Source: Anthocerotibacter panamensis C109 (GTDB lineage Bacteria > Cyanobacteriota > Cyanobacteriia > Gloeobacterales > Anthocerotibacteraceae). From it: DNA of 64,000 nucleotides. Each line of letters begins with the position of its first letter. The stretch's first letter is position 1. This document shows positions 1-8,160 of the stretch, in pieces. The notes beneath the pieces were generated by a model. The model was not told the DNA's origin and searched no databases. It was given only the letters and a program-made list of their open reading frames with translations. Where the stretch lies: contig NZ_CP062698.1 in the NCBI RefSeq assembly GCF_018389385.1, positions 1,739,501 to 1,803,500 on the forward strand, read 5' to 3'. A program made the translations under genes and the position numbers.

Positions 1-1185
1 CTGCGTACCGCCTGCCGGGAATATGTCGAGACCCTAAAGCGGGTCTATCCTGGTGAAGCCCTCGCCATCTATGCCTCCAAAGCCTGGAATATGCTGGCCC
101 TATGTGCCCTAGTCCACCAAGAAGGTCTGGGCATCGATGTCGTCTCTGCTGGAGAATTGGTCACCGCGCTCCAAGCAGGCGTCCCCGCCGACCGGGTCTA
201 TCTGCATGGCAACAACAAATCTGTCGAAGAATTGACCCTAGCCCTCGAAACAGGAGTCACCCTCGTAGCAGACAACTGGTGGGAACTCCACACCCTCACC
301 GAATTGGGTGTCAGTCTCGGGACCAAGCCCCGCATCTTACTCAGGCTTACCCCGGGCATCGAATGCCACACCCACGAATATATTCAGACCGGTCACCTCG
401 ATAGTAAGTTTGGCTTTGACCCGACCAACCTGGGGGACCTTTTCACCTTTCTGGAAGGAAATGAAACGCTCCAAGCAGTGGGCATTCACGCCCATATCGG
501 TTCACAAATTTTTGAGCTACAGCCCCACCAAGACCTTGCTCGCCTGCTGGTTGAGATCTATGCCAAAGGCTTGCATTTTGGGCTACCCTTCCAGGAACTG
601 AACGTAGGGGGGGGCTTGGGTATCTCTTACACCGAGAGCGACGACCCTCCTGCCATCAGCACCTGGGTGGAGACCGTAGCGGCTGGGGTCGCCCGCGCCT
701 GCGAAGCCCTCAACCTGAGCTATCCCAAACTGATCTGTGAGCCGGGGCGCTCCATCGTTGGTCCCGCTGGGGTCACGCTCTACCGGATGGGTTCGCAGAA
801 AGTGGTGCCGGAGGTCCGCTCCTACGTGACGATAGATGGCGGCATGTCCGATAACCCGCGCCCCATCACCTACGGAGCCCGCTACACTGCCCTAGTCGCC
901 AACAAGCCCGAAGCCGCCCCTACCGAGACGGTCACGGTCGCCGGGAAACACTGCGAGTCAGGGGACATTTTGCTCAAGGATATCCAGCTTCCACCCACCG
1001 AAGCAGGAGATATCCTAGCGGTCTTCGCCACCGGAGCCTACAACTACGCGATGGCCTCCAACTACAACCGCCTGCCCCGCCCCGCTGCGGTCCTAGTCCA
1101 CGACCGTGAAGCCACTTTAGTCCTGAAGCGTGAAACCGTTATGGACCTCCTGCGCCAGGATCATTTACCCGAGCGTTTGACCTAA
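1..1185 (+). CDS. lysA: Diaminopimelate decarboxylase, 5'-truncated by window edge
   Basis: PLP-dependent decarboxylase that converts meso-diaminopimelate to L-lysine, the last step of lysine synthesis, in the cytoplasm. The reading frame is open from base 1, so the N-terminus lies outside the window; the ATG at 91 is internal. Visible family signatures are the PLP-lysine segment YASKAWNM (Lys about residue 27 of the visible part), IDVVSAGEL, HGNNKS, the phosphate-binding glycine stretch GGGLGI, CEPGRSIVGPAG, and the C-terminal substrate motifs CESGDIL and GAYNYAMASNYN. The C-terminus is complete. A cupin gene follows in the same direction after 76 bp, with no sign that they share a function. 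The identification is secure; only the start is missing. Confidence 0.96.
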   Translation: MRTACREYVETLKRVYPGEALAIYASKAWNMLALCALVHQEGLGIDVVSAGELVTALQAGVPADRVYLHGNNKSVEELTLALETGVTLVADNWWELHTLTELGVSLGTKPRILLRLTPGIECHTHEYIQTGHLDSKFGFDPTNLGDLFTFLEGNETLQAVGIHAHIGSQIFELQPHQDLARLLVEIYAKGLHFGLPFQELNVGGGLGISYTESDDPPAISTWVETVAAGVARACEALNLSYPKLICEPGRSIVGPAGVTLYRMGSQKVVPEVRSYVTIDGGMSDNPRPITYGARYTALVANKPEAAPTETVTVAGKHCESGDILLKDIQLPPTEAGDILAVFATGAYNYAMASNYNRLPRPAAVLVHDREATLVLKRETVMDLLRQDHLPERLT

Positions 1186-1261
1186 CCGATTTTGAGTGAG
1201 CCTGTCTGGAAAAAGCTACGCTGGGTCATGGTACTTAGTGTCAATCTCAGGTTGAGCCCCT

Positions 1262-1618
1262 ATGGAAAAAGTCAATCTTGCCCAAAAGTTTAGCCTTTTC
1301 CAGGAGCACTGGAGCCCGAAGGTTGTTGCCGGGTTGAATGGGCAGCAGGTCAAACTGGTGAAATTCCAAGGGTCCTTTGTCTGGCATCACCATGACCTAG
1401 AGGACGAGCTGTTTTTGGTGGTCAAGGGCCGGTTTTGTATGGAGTTCCGGGACCGGGTGGTGTGGCTGGAGGAGGGGGAGTTTTTGGTTGTACCACGGGG
1501 GATCGAACATCGTCCGGTAGCTCAAACAGAAGTACAGGTCCTCCTGTTTGAGCCCGCCACAACGCTCAATACTGGCAATGTGCGCAATGAACGGACTACT
1601 GAGGCTGGGGTTATTTAA
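1262..1618 (+). CDS. Small cupin-domain protein
   Basis: A 118-residue single-domain cupin. Cupin motif 1 is seen as WHHHDLEDELFLVVKGRF (about residues 41-58) and motif 2 as GEFLVVPRGIEHRP (about 72-85). Together these give the usual metal-binding set of histidines and a glutamate. Such one-domain cupins bind a divalent metal and may act as isomerases, dioxygenases or sugar-binding proteins; nothing here fixes the substrate. It lies 76 bp downstream of lysA on the same strand and converges with the lipoprotein gene at 1658. There is no signal peptide, so it is probably cytoplasmic. The family is clear, the function unknown. Confidence 0.85.
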   Translation: MEKVNLAQKFSLFQEHWSPKVVAGLNGQQVKLVKFQGSFVWHHHDLEDELFLVVKGRFCMEFRDRVVWLEEGEFLVVPRGIEHRPVAQTEVQVLLFEPATTLNTGNVRNERTTEAGVI

Positions 1619-1657
1619 AGTTGGCCCGCTCCTCCCGCTTTAGCGCCAACACCAACG

Positions 1658-2404
1658 TTAATGCGATCCCCTGCCCACAGGCGCACGCGTAAAATCCAAT
1701 CGATAACGGTAGACCGTCACCGGGTGACCATTGCTCTGAAAATAGCGCTCATCCGTCGGTACCAGAAACACCGCCGTCATTTGCGTTGCTGTGAACTGCT
1801 GAGCCCCGGTTTGGCGATAGAGCGTCGTTGTCTCGATGTCTTTGGTAATGGGAGCCTGTCTGAGACCAGCTAGAATCTGACGGTAAAACTCCAACGTGTC
1901 AAACCCATGGGGGCTCGACTCCTCACTGTGGCGGCGCGTGATATAGAGGTCACCCCGCCGATTGCCGCTCAAAAAGATCGTTTGACGGTTGGGCTGACCG
2001 GGAGCGCTCTGCACATCCACCACCGTTCCGCGTTCTAAATAAGCCTGAGCAATCGCAATCGTATTGAACACCCGGTCAGCGATGACCCGGCCCTGCTCAT
2101 CTCGAAAAAAGCGTACAAAATAAGAAACCGCCTGCCCCTGTTGCTGCTGCGTGCGGGCAAAACTGGCTGGATTGGTGAACTCCACCCCCAAAGGCGCTTC
2201 CACGCGCTCCAAAATCGCGTGCACCTGCCAATCCCCCAAAAACCAATCCGGGTAAAACAGGTCCGCCTGCTCCAACCCGAACGTCGGTTGCGCCGAGACG
2301 TTAGGAAAGCGCGCCACTCGCTTTGCTAAAGAGTCAGGAGGATCAGCGCAGCCCGTAAGCACTAAGGCCAGGAACATGACGACCCACCCGGTCCCCCTCG
2401 ACAC
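1658..2404 (-). CDS. Predicted lipoprotein, DUF6816-like
   Basis: A 248-residue protein with a short hydrophobic leader ending in the lipobox LTGC (Cys about residue 19), so it is likely lipid-anchored after cleavage by signal peptidase II. The core segment FYPDWFLGDWQV and the following beta-rich sequence resemble a family conserved in cyanobacteria and plastids that I believe is DUF6816; this is from memory and not searched. No catalytic motif is visible. It starts 7 bp after the crtB stop codon, so the two are probably cotranscribed. That hints at a role in the photosynthetic membrane or envelope but does not prove one. Confidence 0.75.
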   Translation of the reverse strand: MSRGTGWVVMFLALVLTGCADPPDSLAKRVARFPNVSAQPTFGLEQADLFYPDWFLGDWQVHAILERVEAPLGVEFTNPASFARTQQQQGQAVSYFVRFFRDEQGRVIADRVFNTIAIAQAYLERGTVVDVQSAPGQPNRQTIFLSGNRRGDLYITRRHSEESSPHGFDTLEFYRQILAGLRQAPITKDIETTTLYRQTGAQQFTATQMTAVFLVPTDERYFQSNGHPVTVYRYRLDFTRAPVGRGSH

Positions 2405-2411
2405 CCTGGTC

Positions 2412-3281
2412 CTACTTCTGCGCCTGAAGCCACGCCGTTGGCAGGGTCAAGAGCTTACGCAGGTCCGAGACAAAGGCGCGTTGGTTAAAATTCTGATAGC
2501 CGTTGCGCTCGATCTGGTCGAGGATTCCCCGATAGAAAAGCAAGGAAGCCCACACCGGCCAGCGACTATCCGCCTGGAGTTTGCGGATCCCTGACTCGGC
2601 CTTGGCATAGTAATCGCGGGTGCGCTGGATCTGATAGCGCATCAGATCGCACCAACGCCCGTCCAAGACTTCCTTGAGCAGATCTTCCTCGGTGTAGCCG
2701 AAGCGCTCCATATCCGCCCGTGGGATGTAGATGCGTCCCCGACGAGCATCCTCACCCACATCCCGCAAGATATTGGTCAACTGCATCGCCACCCCCAAAG
2801 CCACCGCCTCCTGAGAGCCCTCCGCACCGTCCACATAGCCCATGATCGCCGAACTCATCAGGCCGACTGTGCCCGCGACCCGATAACAGTAGACATAGAG
2901 GTCTTCAAAGGTTTCATAGCGCGTTTCGGTGAGGTCCATCCGCATCCCCGCGATCAGGTCGCGGAAGGGCTGGATCTCCAGCGGATAAAGGGTGACTGCA
3001 TGGGCCAGCGCTGCGTCCTCCGGGGACTCAGGATGACCCGCAAAGGTCTTCTCCAACTGGTGCTCCCACTGGTCAAGTATCGCAAGCGTTACACGCTGAC
3101 CGCGCTGGCTGTCCACCAGTTCGTCCGTGCGCCGACACCAGCAATAGACCGCCCACATCGCCTGACGCTTGGGCTGGGGAAACAGTTGGGTGCCCCAATA
3201 AAAAGTAGTGGAGTGGTGGGTGATTACCTGACGACAGGATTGGTAGGCTTCCTGCAATGGAAACTGAACGAAGGCCGTCAC
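2412..3281 (-). CDS. crtB: Phytoene synthase
   Basis: Condenses two geranylgeranyl diphosphates head-to-head to 15-cis-phytoene, the committed step of carotenoid synthesis. Both Asp-rich magnesium/diphosphate motifs are present: DELVD at residues 53-57 and DVGED at residues 174-178 within NILRDVGED. The length of 289 residues is near the family's usual 300-310. The gene heads a likely two-gene unit with the lipoprotein at 1658 (7 bp gap). In many cyanobacteria crtB sits directly behind the desaturase crtP (pds); here the upstream neighbour is a metal ABC permease, so that link is absent. Confidence 0.95.
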   Translation of the reverse strand: MTAFVQFPLQEAYQSCRQVITHHSTTFYWGTQLFPQPKRQAMWAVYCWCRRTDELVDSQRGQRVTLAILDQWEHQLEKTFAGHPESPEDAALAHAVTLYPLEIQPFRDLIAGMRMDLTETRYETFEDLYVYCYRVAGTVGLMSSAIMGYVDGAEGSQEAVALGVAMQLTNILRDVGEDARRGRIYIPRADMERFGYTEEDLLKEVLDGRWCDLMRYQIQRTRDYYAKAESGIRKLQADSRWPVWASLLFYRGILDQIERNGYQNFNQRAFVSDLRKLLTLPTAWLQAQK

Positions 3282-3409
3282 CTCAACTCCTGTCTGGGTA
3301 CTTCATCTTTTGTAACACCAATCATCTTACCTGGGGAATGAAGGGGAGGTTTCTTTTTTTTAGCGCATGCCCCTCATCTTCGTAAGAATACCACCCCCAG
3401 GACCCTGCC

Positions 3410-4216
3410 TTATCGATCCGCGACGAGCAGCGACCCCCCAAACAAGACGACTTGGGCCAGGACCATCGTCGGTCCAGCAGGGGTATCGAGGATCGCAGCC
3501 CCCAGCACTCCCAGCACCGCCCCGACCACCCCGACCAAGGGCGCAAAAAGGAGCATCTGGAGAAAACTGCGTGCTTGGTTGCGGGCACAGGCGGCAGGCA
3601 CCACCAAAAAAGCCGTGACCAAAAGGGCTCCGACCAGCTTGAGGGCTGTCGCCACGACCAGCGCCAACAGGACGATAAAAGCGTAGTCGAAGAATTTGAC
3701 CGGGAGCTGATTGACCCGAGCGAGGTCCGGTTGGAAGTTTGCCACTACCTGCGTCTGGAGTGTCAGGAGCATAAACGTCCCCACTAGGATAGACAAAAAC
3801 GCCAGAACCCAGAGGTCTACCCAACGCACCGCCAGAATATCCCCAAACAGTACGTTAAAAACCCGCCCCTGCCCACCTGCCACCGTCCCCATGAGCATCA
3901 CCCCCACCGCCACCGCCCCAGCAGAGAAGACCCCCATCACGGTATCGGTCGGGATCTGAGAATGTTCTTTGACCCACAGGATGGCGAGCGCCGCGAGAAC
4001 GCAAAACACCGTCAAAAAAGTCCCTACGTCCCAGCCCAGCCAGAGGGCGACCACGATAGCAGGCAGTGCGAAATGAGCCACGGCGTCCGAAAAAAAAGCC
4101 ATGCGCCGAATCACCACCAGCGTCCCCAACAGCGAGCAGGCCAACCCCAACAGCACCGCCGCCCCCAAAGCGCGCACCATGAAGGGATAGGTCAACAGGT
4201 CCAAAAAGTCAGCCAT
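3410..4216 (-). CDS. znuB: Metal (Zn/Mn-type) ABC transporter permease
   Basis: An ABC-3 family inner-membrane permease of 268 residues with about seven to eight hydrophobic segments. The N-terminal pattern MVRALGAAVLLGLACSLLG and the coupling segment RMAFFSDAVAHFALP are characteristic of the ZnuB/MntB group that imports zinc or manganese. It overlaps the end of the ATPase gene by 8 bp, so translation is probably coupled. No substrate-binding lipoprotein (ZnuA/MntC type) is in the window; it must be encoded elsewhere. The Fur/Zur-like palindrome upstream of the ATPase favours zinc, but manganese or iron cannot be excluded. Confidence 0.88.
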   Translation of the reverse strand: MADFLDLLTYPFMVRALGAAVLLGLACSLLGTLVVIRRMAFFSDAVAHFALPAIVVALWLGWDVGTFLTVFCVLAALAILWVKEHSQIPTDTVMGVFSAGAVAVGVMLMGTVAGGQGRVFNVLFGDILAVRWVDLWVLAFLSILVGTFMLLTLQTQVVANFQPDLARVNQLPVKFFDYAFIVLLALVVATALKLVGALLVTAFLVVPAACARNQARSFLQMLLFAPLVGVVGAVLGVLGAAILDTPAGPTMVLAQVVLFGGSLLVADR

Positions 4217-4913
4217 GGTTCACAAAAGGACGCTCAAGGGCGCTCAAGACTAAACCGGGTGCGCCCTGAGCGACCACTGTCCGGTTGAGATATATAGCAT
4301 AGTCAGCCCACCGAGCTACCCAGTCTAGGTCATGGGAGACGACTAGGAGCGTTAGGTTCCAGTCCCGACAGAGGCGAACGCACAGATCCAACAAGTCCTC
4401 TACGCCCTGTGGATCCAGACCCGTCGTCGGCTCATCCAACAGCAAAATTTCGCGCTCGCCCATCAGGGCATGGGCGATGAGCACCCGCTGAAATTCGCCC
4501 CCAGACAACTCAGCCACAGACCTACGGGCTAGATGCGCGATACCCAACTGTTCAAGCGCGACCCGTGTGCGGGCCGTGAGCGCTCCCGGCCACCACAAGC
4601 CGCGCCGCTTGGCCCCCGCTGCCGCCAACTCCTGAACCGTCAGGGGGAAAGGCTCCGGTTGGACCACCCGCTGCGGGACATACCCCAGCGCACAACAGGA
4701 CTGACCACGCAGCCGGTCCTCCCCCAAAACCCGCACCACCCCCCGATAGGGCACCAGCCCTAGGATCGCCTGGAGGAGCGTAGACTTCCCAGCCCCATTA
4801 GGGCCGACGAGGGCCGCTAGGGCACCCCGAGGGAGCGCGAGATTCACATCAGTGAGGATGGTCTGCATCCCCCGCTGCACCCACAGGTGCTCAAGGGCCA
4901 AGACAGGAGACAT
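4209..4913 (-). CDS. znuC: Metal ABC transporter ATP-binding protein
   Basis: Cytoplasmic ATPase that powers the metal permease downstream. Walker A (GPNGAGKST), the ABC signature (LSGGEFQRVLIAHAL) and Walker B (ILLLDEPTTGLD) are all intact. The open frame extends to 4949, but I place the start at the ATG at 4913 (alternative 4919). A start there removes a non-conserved N-terminus and puts the palindrome at 4924-4938 in the 5' regulatory region instead of inside the gene. No clear ribosome-binding site precedes either ATG, so the start is uncertain by a few codons. It overlaps the permease gene by 8 bp and lies about 60 bp downstream of terC, transcribed the same way. Confidence 0.88.
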   Translation of the reverse strand: MSPVLALEHLWVQRGMQTILTDVNLALPRGALAALVGPNGAGKSTLLQAILGLVPYRGVVRVLGEDRLRGQSCCALGYVPQRVVQPEPFPLTVQELAAAGAKRRGLWWPGALTARTRVALEQLGIAHLARRSVAELSGGEFQRVLIAHALMGEREILLLDEPTTGLDPQGVEDLLDLCVRLCRDWNLTLLVVSHDLDWVARWADYAIYLNRTVVAQGAPGLVLSALERPFVNHG

Positions 4914-4923
4914 AAGCATAAAA

Positions 4924-4938
4924 TGAGAACTGTTCTCA
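4924..4938. promoter_or_regulatory. Fur/Zur-type 7-1-7 palindrome upstream of znuC
   Basis: TGAGAAC-T-GTTCTCA is a perfect 7-1-7 inverted repeat ending 10 bp before the preferred znuC ATG (4913). It fits the general Fur-superfamily pattern TGAnAAn-n-nTTnTCA described for cyanobacterial Zur/Fur boxes. Because it precedes a zinc/manganese-type ABC transporter, repression by Zur (zinc) is the likeliest reading, with Fur as the alternative. The palindrome is seen; the regulator is inferred. Confidence 0.7.
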
Positions 4939-4975
4939 GTCTTACACAAAATGGGCGTATTGGTATTCGAAATCT

Positions 4976-5710
4976 TTACGCGCGCTTACCCCGGTCCAGG
5001 ATCAGTTTGACCGCGATCGGGATGAGGAAAGCCCCCAAAGTCAGGATAATCGAGACTCCCTTAGGCACCTCCAGCCCCCAAAAGCCCGCCAGGAGCTTGA
5101 GTCCCACCAATCCGACCACGAGATAAGCAATCTCCTCCAAGGCCGGGAACCACTCGATCAAGCGGGTCAGGAGCATCGCCGAGATGCGCAGAGCAAGGAT
5201 GGCGAAGATGGAGGCCACCAGGATCAGCAAATATTTGTCGGTATAAGCGATAGCGACGAGGATCTGATCGATAGCAAAAGCGGCATCCGCCACTTCCACC
5301 GCAATCACCGTACTCCAAAACGTGCTGAGCCCCAGGAAGGTACGCGCCGGACCCTCAAAGTTTTCAGTAGATTCCCCCCCCTGTGTCCGTTTGAGAAAGT
5401 GGGCGGTGCACAGATAAACCAAGTACAGCCCTCCCAAGATCTTAGTTGCGGGGAATAACAGCAGCACCGCGGCAAAGACCACGGCCAAAAAGCGAAAGGC
5501 ATAGGCTCCAAACAAGCCATAAGTAAGAGCTTTGGCCCGCTGCTCGCGAGGAAGTTTGCGGGTCATTACCGCCAAAATAGCCGCGTTATCAAAACTCAAG
5601 ACCCCTTCGAGTAGCACTAGGGTCAGGACTAGGGGAATATCTAGAGGTGAGAAGTGGTAGGTCAGGATCTCATGCAAGACCTCCCATGCACTCTGCCACA
5701 CATAGTCCAT
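4976..5710 (-). CDS. terC: TerC family integral membrane protein
   Basis: A 244-residue polytopic membrane protein. Two acidic membrane motifs typical of TerC are seen: EGVLSFDNAAILAVM near residues 35-49 and EVADAAFAIDQILVAIA near 138-154. TerC/Alx-type proteins are linked to export or handling of manganese or calcium and, in photosynthetic membranes, to thylakoid protein insertion; which applies here is not visible. It is transcribed toward the metal ABC transporter genes, which fits metal homeostasis, but a separate palindromic operator lies between them. About 140 bp without a gene separates it from tRNA-Trp upstream. Confidence 0.9.
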   Translation of the reverse strand: MDYVWQSAWEVLHEILTYHFSPLDIPLVLTLVLLEGVLSFDNAAILAVMTRKLPREQRAKALTYGLFGAYAFRFLAVVFAAVLLLFPATKILGGLYLVYLCTAHFLKRTQGGESTENFEGPARTFLGLSTFWSTVIAVEVADAAFAIDQILVAIAYTDKYLLILVASIFAILALRISAMLLTRLIEWFPALEEIAYLVVGLVGLKLLAGFWGLEVPKGVSIILTLGAFLIPIAVKLILDRGKRA

Positions 5711-5857
5711 TCGCGGGTCTCAAGAGCTTTTTTCTAGTTTACTGAATCCCCTTTAGCGAGCTAGACCGTAGACTCTGCCTGAGGATTTATTTGACCTGAA
5801 AATCACAAAGACCACAGAGTTTAGACCTATGCCTTACCTGCTCCACTTTAAATGGAG

Positions 5858-5933
5858 TGGCGCGCCGTGAAGGACTTGAACCCTCGACATCAGGTTTTGG
5901 AGACCTGCGTTCTACCAACTGAACTAACGGCGC
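5858..5933 (-). tRNA. trnW: tRNA-Trp (anticodon CCA)
   Basis: On the minus strand the sequence starts GCGCCGT and the 3' strand reads ACGGCGC, a 7-bp acceptor stem, followed by discriminator G. A D-arm (GTTCAGTTGGTAGAAC), an anticodon stem CAGGT/ACCTG with loop CTCCAAA (anticodon CCA), and a T-arm containing GGTTCAA are present. The mature 3' CCA is encoded at 5858-5860. It lies just downstream of rplS on the same strand. Confidence 0.96.
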
Positions 5934-5969
5934 AAAGGACAGTACTGTCCATGGTACCAGAGACCAAGC

Positions 5970-6329
5970 TTAGCGTTTGGCTACTTTCTCTTTCACCCGA
6001 GTGGCTTTGCCCACGCGGTCCCGCAGGTAGAAGAGCTTGGCGCGGCGCACGCTGCCGTAGCGAGTGACTTTGATGGCATCGATGCGCGGTGAATGGATGA
6101 GAAAAACCCGCTCTACGCCAATTCCTTGGAAGACCCGCCGGACCGTGATGGTCTTGTTGATCCCGGAGTTGCGGATGCAGATGACTGTCCCTTCAAAGGC
6201 TTGGAGCCGTTCTTTGCCCCCTTCCACAATTTTTACACTGACGCGCACCGTATCCCCGACATTGATCGCAGGTAGGTCCGTCTTGATGAATTCCTGCTCA
6301 ATAGAGCGGATGATTTCCTGAGCGTGCAT
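5970..6329 (-). CDS. rplS: 50S ribosomal protein L19
   Basis: A component of the large ribosomal subunit at the subunit interface. The family signatures [50 protein letters not shown] and [12 protein letters not shown] are all present. The frame is open to 6347. The ATG at 6329 ([14 protein letters not shown]) is preferred because it follows a good ribosome-binding site (AGGAAA, spacer about 5) and matches the usual L19 N-terminus, giving 119 residues. tRNA-Trp follows 36 bp downstream on the same strand. Confidence 0.97.
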   Translation of the reverse strand: MHAQEIIRSIEQEFIKTDLPAINVGDTVRVSVKIVEGGKERLQAFEGTVICIRNSGINKTITVRRVFQGIGVERVFLIHSPRIDAIKVTRYGSVRRAKLFYLRDRVGKATRVKEKVAKR

Positions 6330-6487
6330 GGCTTTTCCTAGCTCCAAACACTTTATCGTAGAGCAAAATCACCACTGTTTCCACAAAAGCTTTCGCCCGC
6401 TAGGTACTATGGCTTGTTTTTTCACCGCTATCGAGTGACACTGGTGCGGAGGTCTATGCGCCGATAGTAGCCAATCGAGGTGGGGTT

Positions 6488-7699
6488 GTGGGCATAAAGA
6501 GTTGGATGAGTCTGGCGTTGGGGCTGTCCGTGGGTACGCTTCCAGTCCTGGCTCAGGTCGCCATCCAGGGAGAGACGGTCTATACCATGGCTGGAGCCCC
6601 GATCCAAAACGGCGTTGTCCTCGTCCAAGGAAACAAAATTCAGGCTGTTGGCCCTGCCGCTACAGTCTCGATCCCACCGGGCTATCGGACCTTTAAGGCC
6701 AAAGTCGTCACCCCCGGTCTGGTGGATGCCCACGCCACTGTCGGCCTCTCCGGGATCAATAATATCCCTCAAGACCAGAGCCAGCTTGAGAAATCAAGCC
6801 CCATCCAACCCGAGTTGCGGGCTGTGGACGGCTACAACGCCGGTGAACCCCTCGTGGCTTGGGTGCGTAGTTTTGGGGTGACCACGGTGCATACCGGGCA
6901 TGGGCCGGGGGCTCTGGTCAGCGGTCAGACGATGACCGTCAAGACCACCGGCAACACGGTAGCGCAGGCGCTGATGCAACCGGTGACCATGGTAGCTTTC
7001 ACCCTGGGGCCGCAAGTGAGCGCTAATTTCAAGAGCCCCGGCACCCGTGCCAAGGGCGTAGCGCTCCTGCGCGAAACCTTGCTCAAGGCCCAAGCCTACC
7101 TCCGCAAGCAACAGGGTGACCCAGCAACCCGGCCTCCAGAGGATTTGGGGATGGAAATTTTGGCACAGGTCCTCACCGGTAAACTTCCGGCCCTAATCAC
7201 CGCCCAGAGCGCAACCGAGATCGTGACAGCCCTGCGCTTAGCGGAAGAATTTAAGTTCAAACTGGTCCTCGATGGGGCCGCTGAAGCCTATTTGGTGGTG
7301 GACGAACTAAAAAAAGCCGGGGTGCCTGTAATCGTGCATCCCACGATGGTCCGTCCGGTCGGGGACACCCAAAATGCCAGTTTGGAAACCGCCGCCCTCC
7401 TGCACCAAGCCGGTATCCCCCTCGCCCTCCAAAGTGGCTACGAAGCCTATGTGCCCAAGACGCGGGTCGTCCTTTTTGAGGCTGCTCTGGCTGCCGCCAA
7501 TGGACTCCCCTTTGAAGCTGCCCTCGCTTCGATAACCAGCGATGCTGCCAAGATCTTGGGCATCGACAACCGAGTGGGCTCCCTTGTGGTAGGTAAGGAT
7601 GCTGACCTTGTCCTCTTTGACGGCGATCCCTTCGAGTACACCAGCCATGTCTGTACCGTGCTTATTGACGGAGTCGTCGTGAACGACCACTGCCGCTAA
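6488..7699 (+). CDS. Exported amidohydrolase-family protein with atypical first metal motif
   Basis: A 403-residue protein starting at GTG with an N-terminal signal peptide (hydrophobic stretch ending near VLAQ), so probably periplasmic. The fold is imidazolonepropionase-like: the N-terminal strand TVYTMAGAPIQNGVVLVQGNKI, the PGLVDAH motif, and the C-terminal segment GSLVVGKDADLVLFDGDPFE that completes the small beta domain. The usual first metal motif HxH is here HAT (VDAHATVGLSG), so the second histidine is replaced by Thr. A later His occurs in VPVIVHPTM. It may belong to a subfamily with altered metal binding or be catalytically weak. Substrate unknown. Confidence 0.8.
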   Translation: MGIKSWMSLALGLSVGTLPVLAQVAIQGETVYTMAGAPIQNGVVLVQGNKIQAVGPAATVSIPPGYRTFKAKVVTPGLVDAHATVGLSGINNIPQDQSQLEKSSPIQPELRAVDGYNAGEPLVAWVRSFGVTTVHTGHGPGALVSGQTMTVKTTGNTVAQALMQPVTMVAFTLGPQVSANFKSPGTRAKGVALLRETLLKAQAYLRKQQGDPATRPPEDLGMEILAQVLTGKLPALITAQSATEIVTALRLAEEFKFKLVLDGAAEAYLVVDELKKAGVPVIVHPTMVRPVGDTQNASLETAALLHQAGIPLALQSGYEAYVPKTRVVLFEAALAAANGLPFEAALASITSDAAKILGIDNRVGSLVVGKDADLVLFDGDPFEYTSHVCTVLIDGVVVNDHCR

Positions 7700-7741
7700 A
7701 GTATTTACCCACGACAAACGTGCTTCTAAACGGTTCCCAGA

Positions 7742-8110
7742 ATGAAATCACTACCGCCGAGCTGCCTCATGTCCCTTCAAAAAGTTTTGGCAAGCCTGAC
7801 CTTACCGCTCGTTATTCTACTCTCCTGCGCCCCTGTCCCGGCCCAGAGCACTATACCGGCTCCTGTTCCCGCGACTGCACCCCTTACAAAATCCCCCAAA
7901 AAGTTACCTAAATCTACAACCGTAGTCGTCAACGTCAACACAGCGACGCTTGCCGAACTACAGCAAGTAAAGGGCATTGGTGCTGCTACAGCTAACAAAA
8001 TTGTGGCCGGTCGACCCTACAAGAGCCTGGACGAGTTGACCAGCAAAAACGCACTTTCTGCCAAACAATTTGAAAAATTTAAAGCTCAATTGTCCATAAG
8101 AGCCCTGTGA
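7742..8110 (+). CDS. ComEA-like helix-hairpin-helix protein, exported
   Basis: A 122-residue protein with an N-terminal hydrophobic leader (cleavage likely after PVPAQ), a Pro/Ala/Thr/Lys-rich linker, and a C-terminal helix-hairpin-helix domain. The HhH region runs NVNTATLAELQQVKGIGAATANKIV, the DNA-binding pattern of ComEA. In competent bacteria ComEA binds incoming DNA on the outer face of the inner membrane; the pilus genes at 22-28 kb make competence plausible but do not prove it. The start at 7742 is ATG. The gene stands between the amidohydrolase (42 bp upstream) and lspA (50 bp downstream). Confidence 0.82.
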   Translation: MKSLPPSCLMSLQKVLASLTLPLVILLSCAPVPAQSTIPAPVPATAPLTKSPKKLPKSTTVVVNVNTATLAELQQVKGIGAATANKIVAGRPYKSLDELTSKNALSAKQFEKFKAQLSIRAL

Positions 8111-8160
8111 ATCCTCCTTGAGTTACCGCGACAGACGTTGGAAGGGTTTGGGAAGATACA

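Noticed and set aside
3322-3824. Overlapping open frames opposite or beside the metal permease
   Set aside because: GC-rich shadows of the permease gene with Pro/Arg/Gly-rich products and no recognisable domain.
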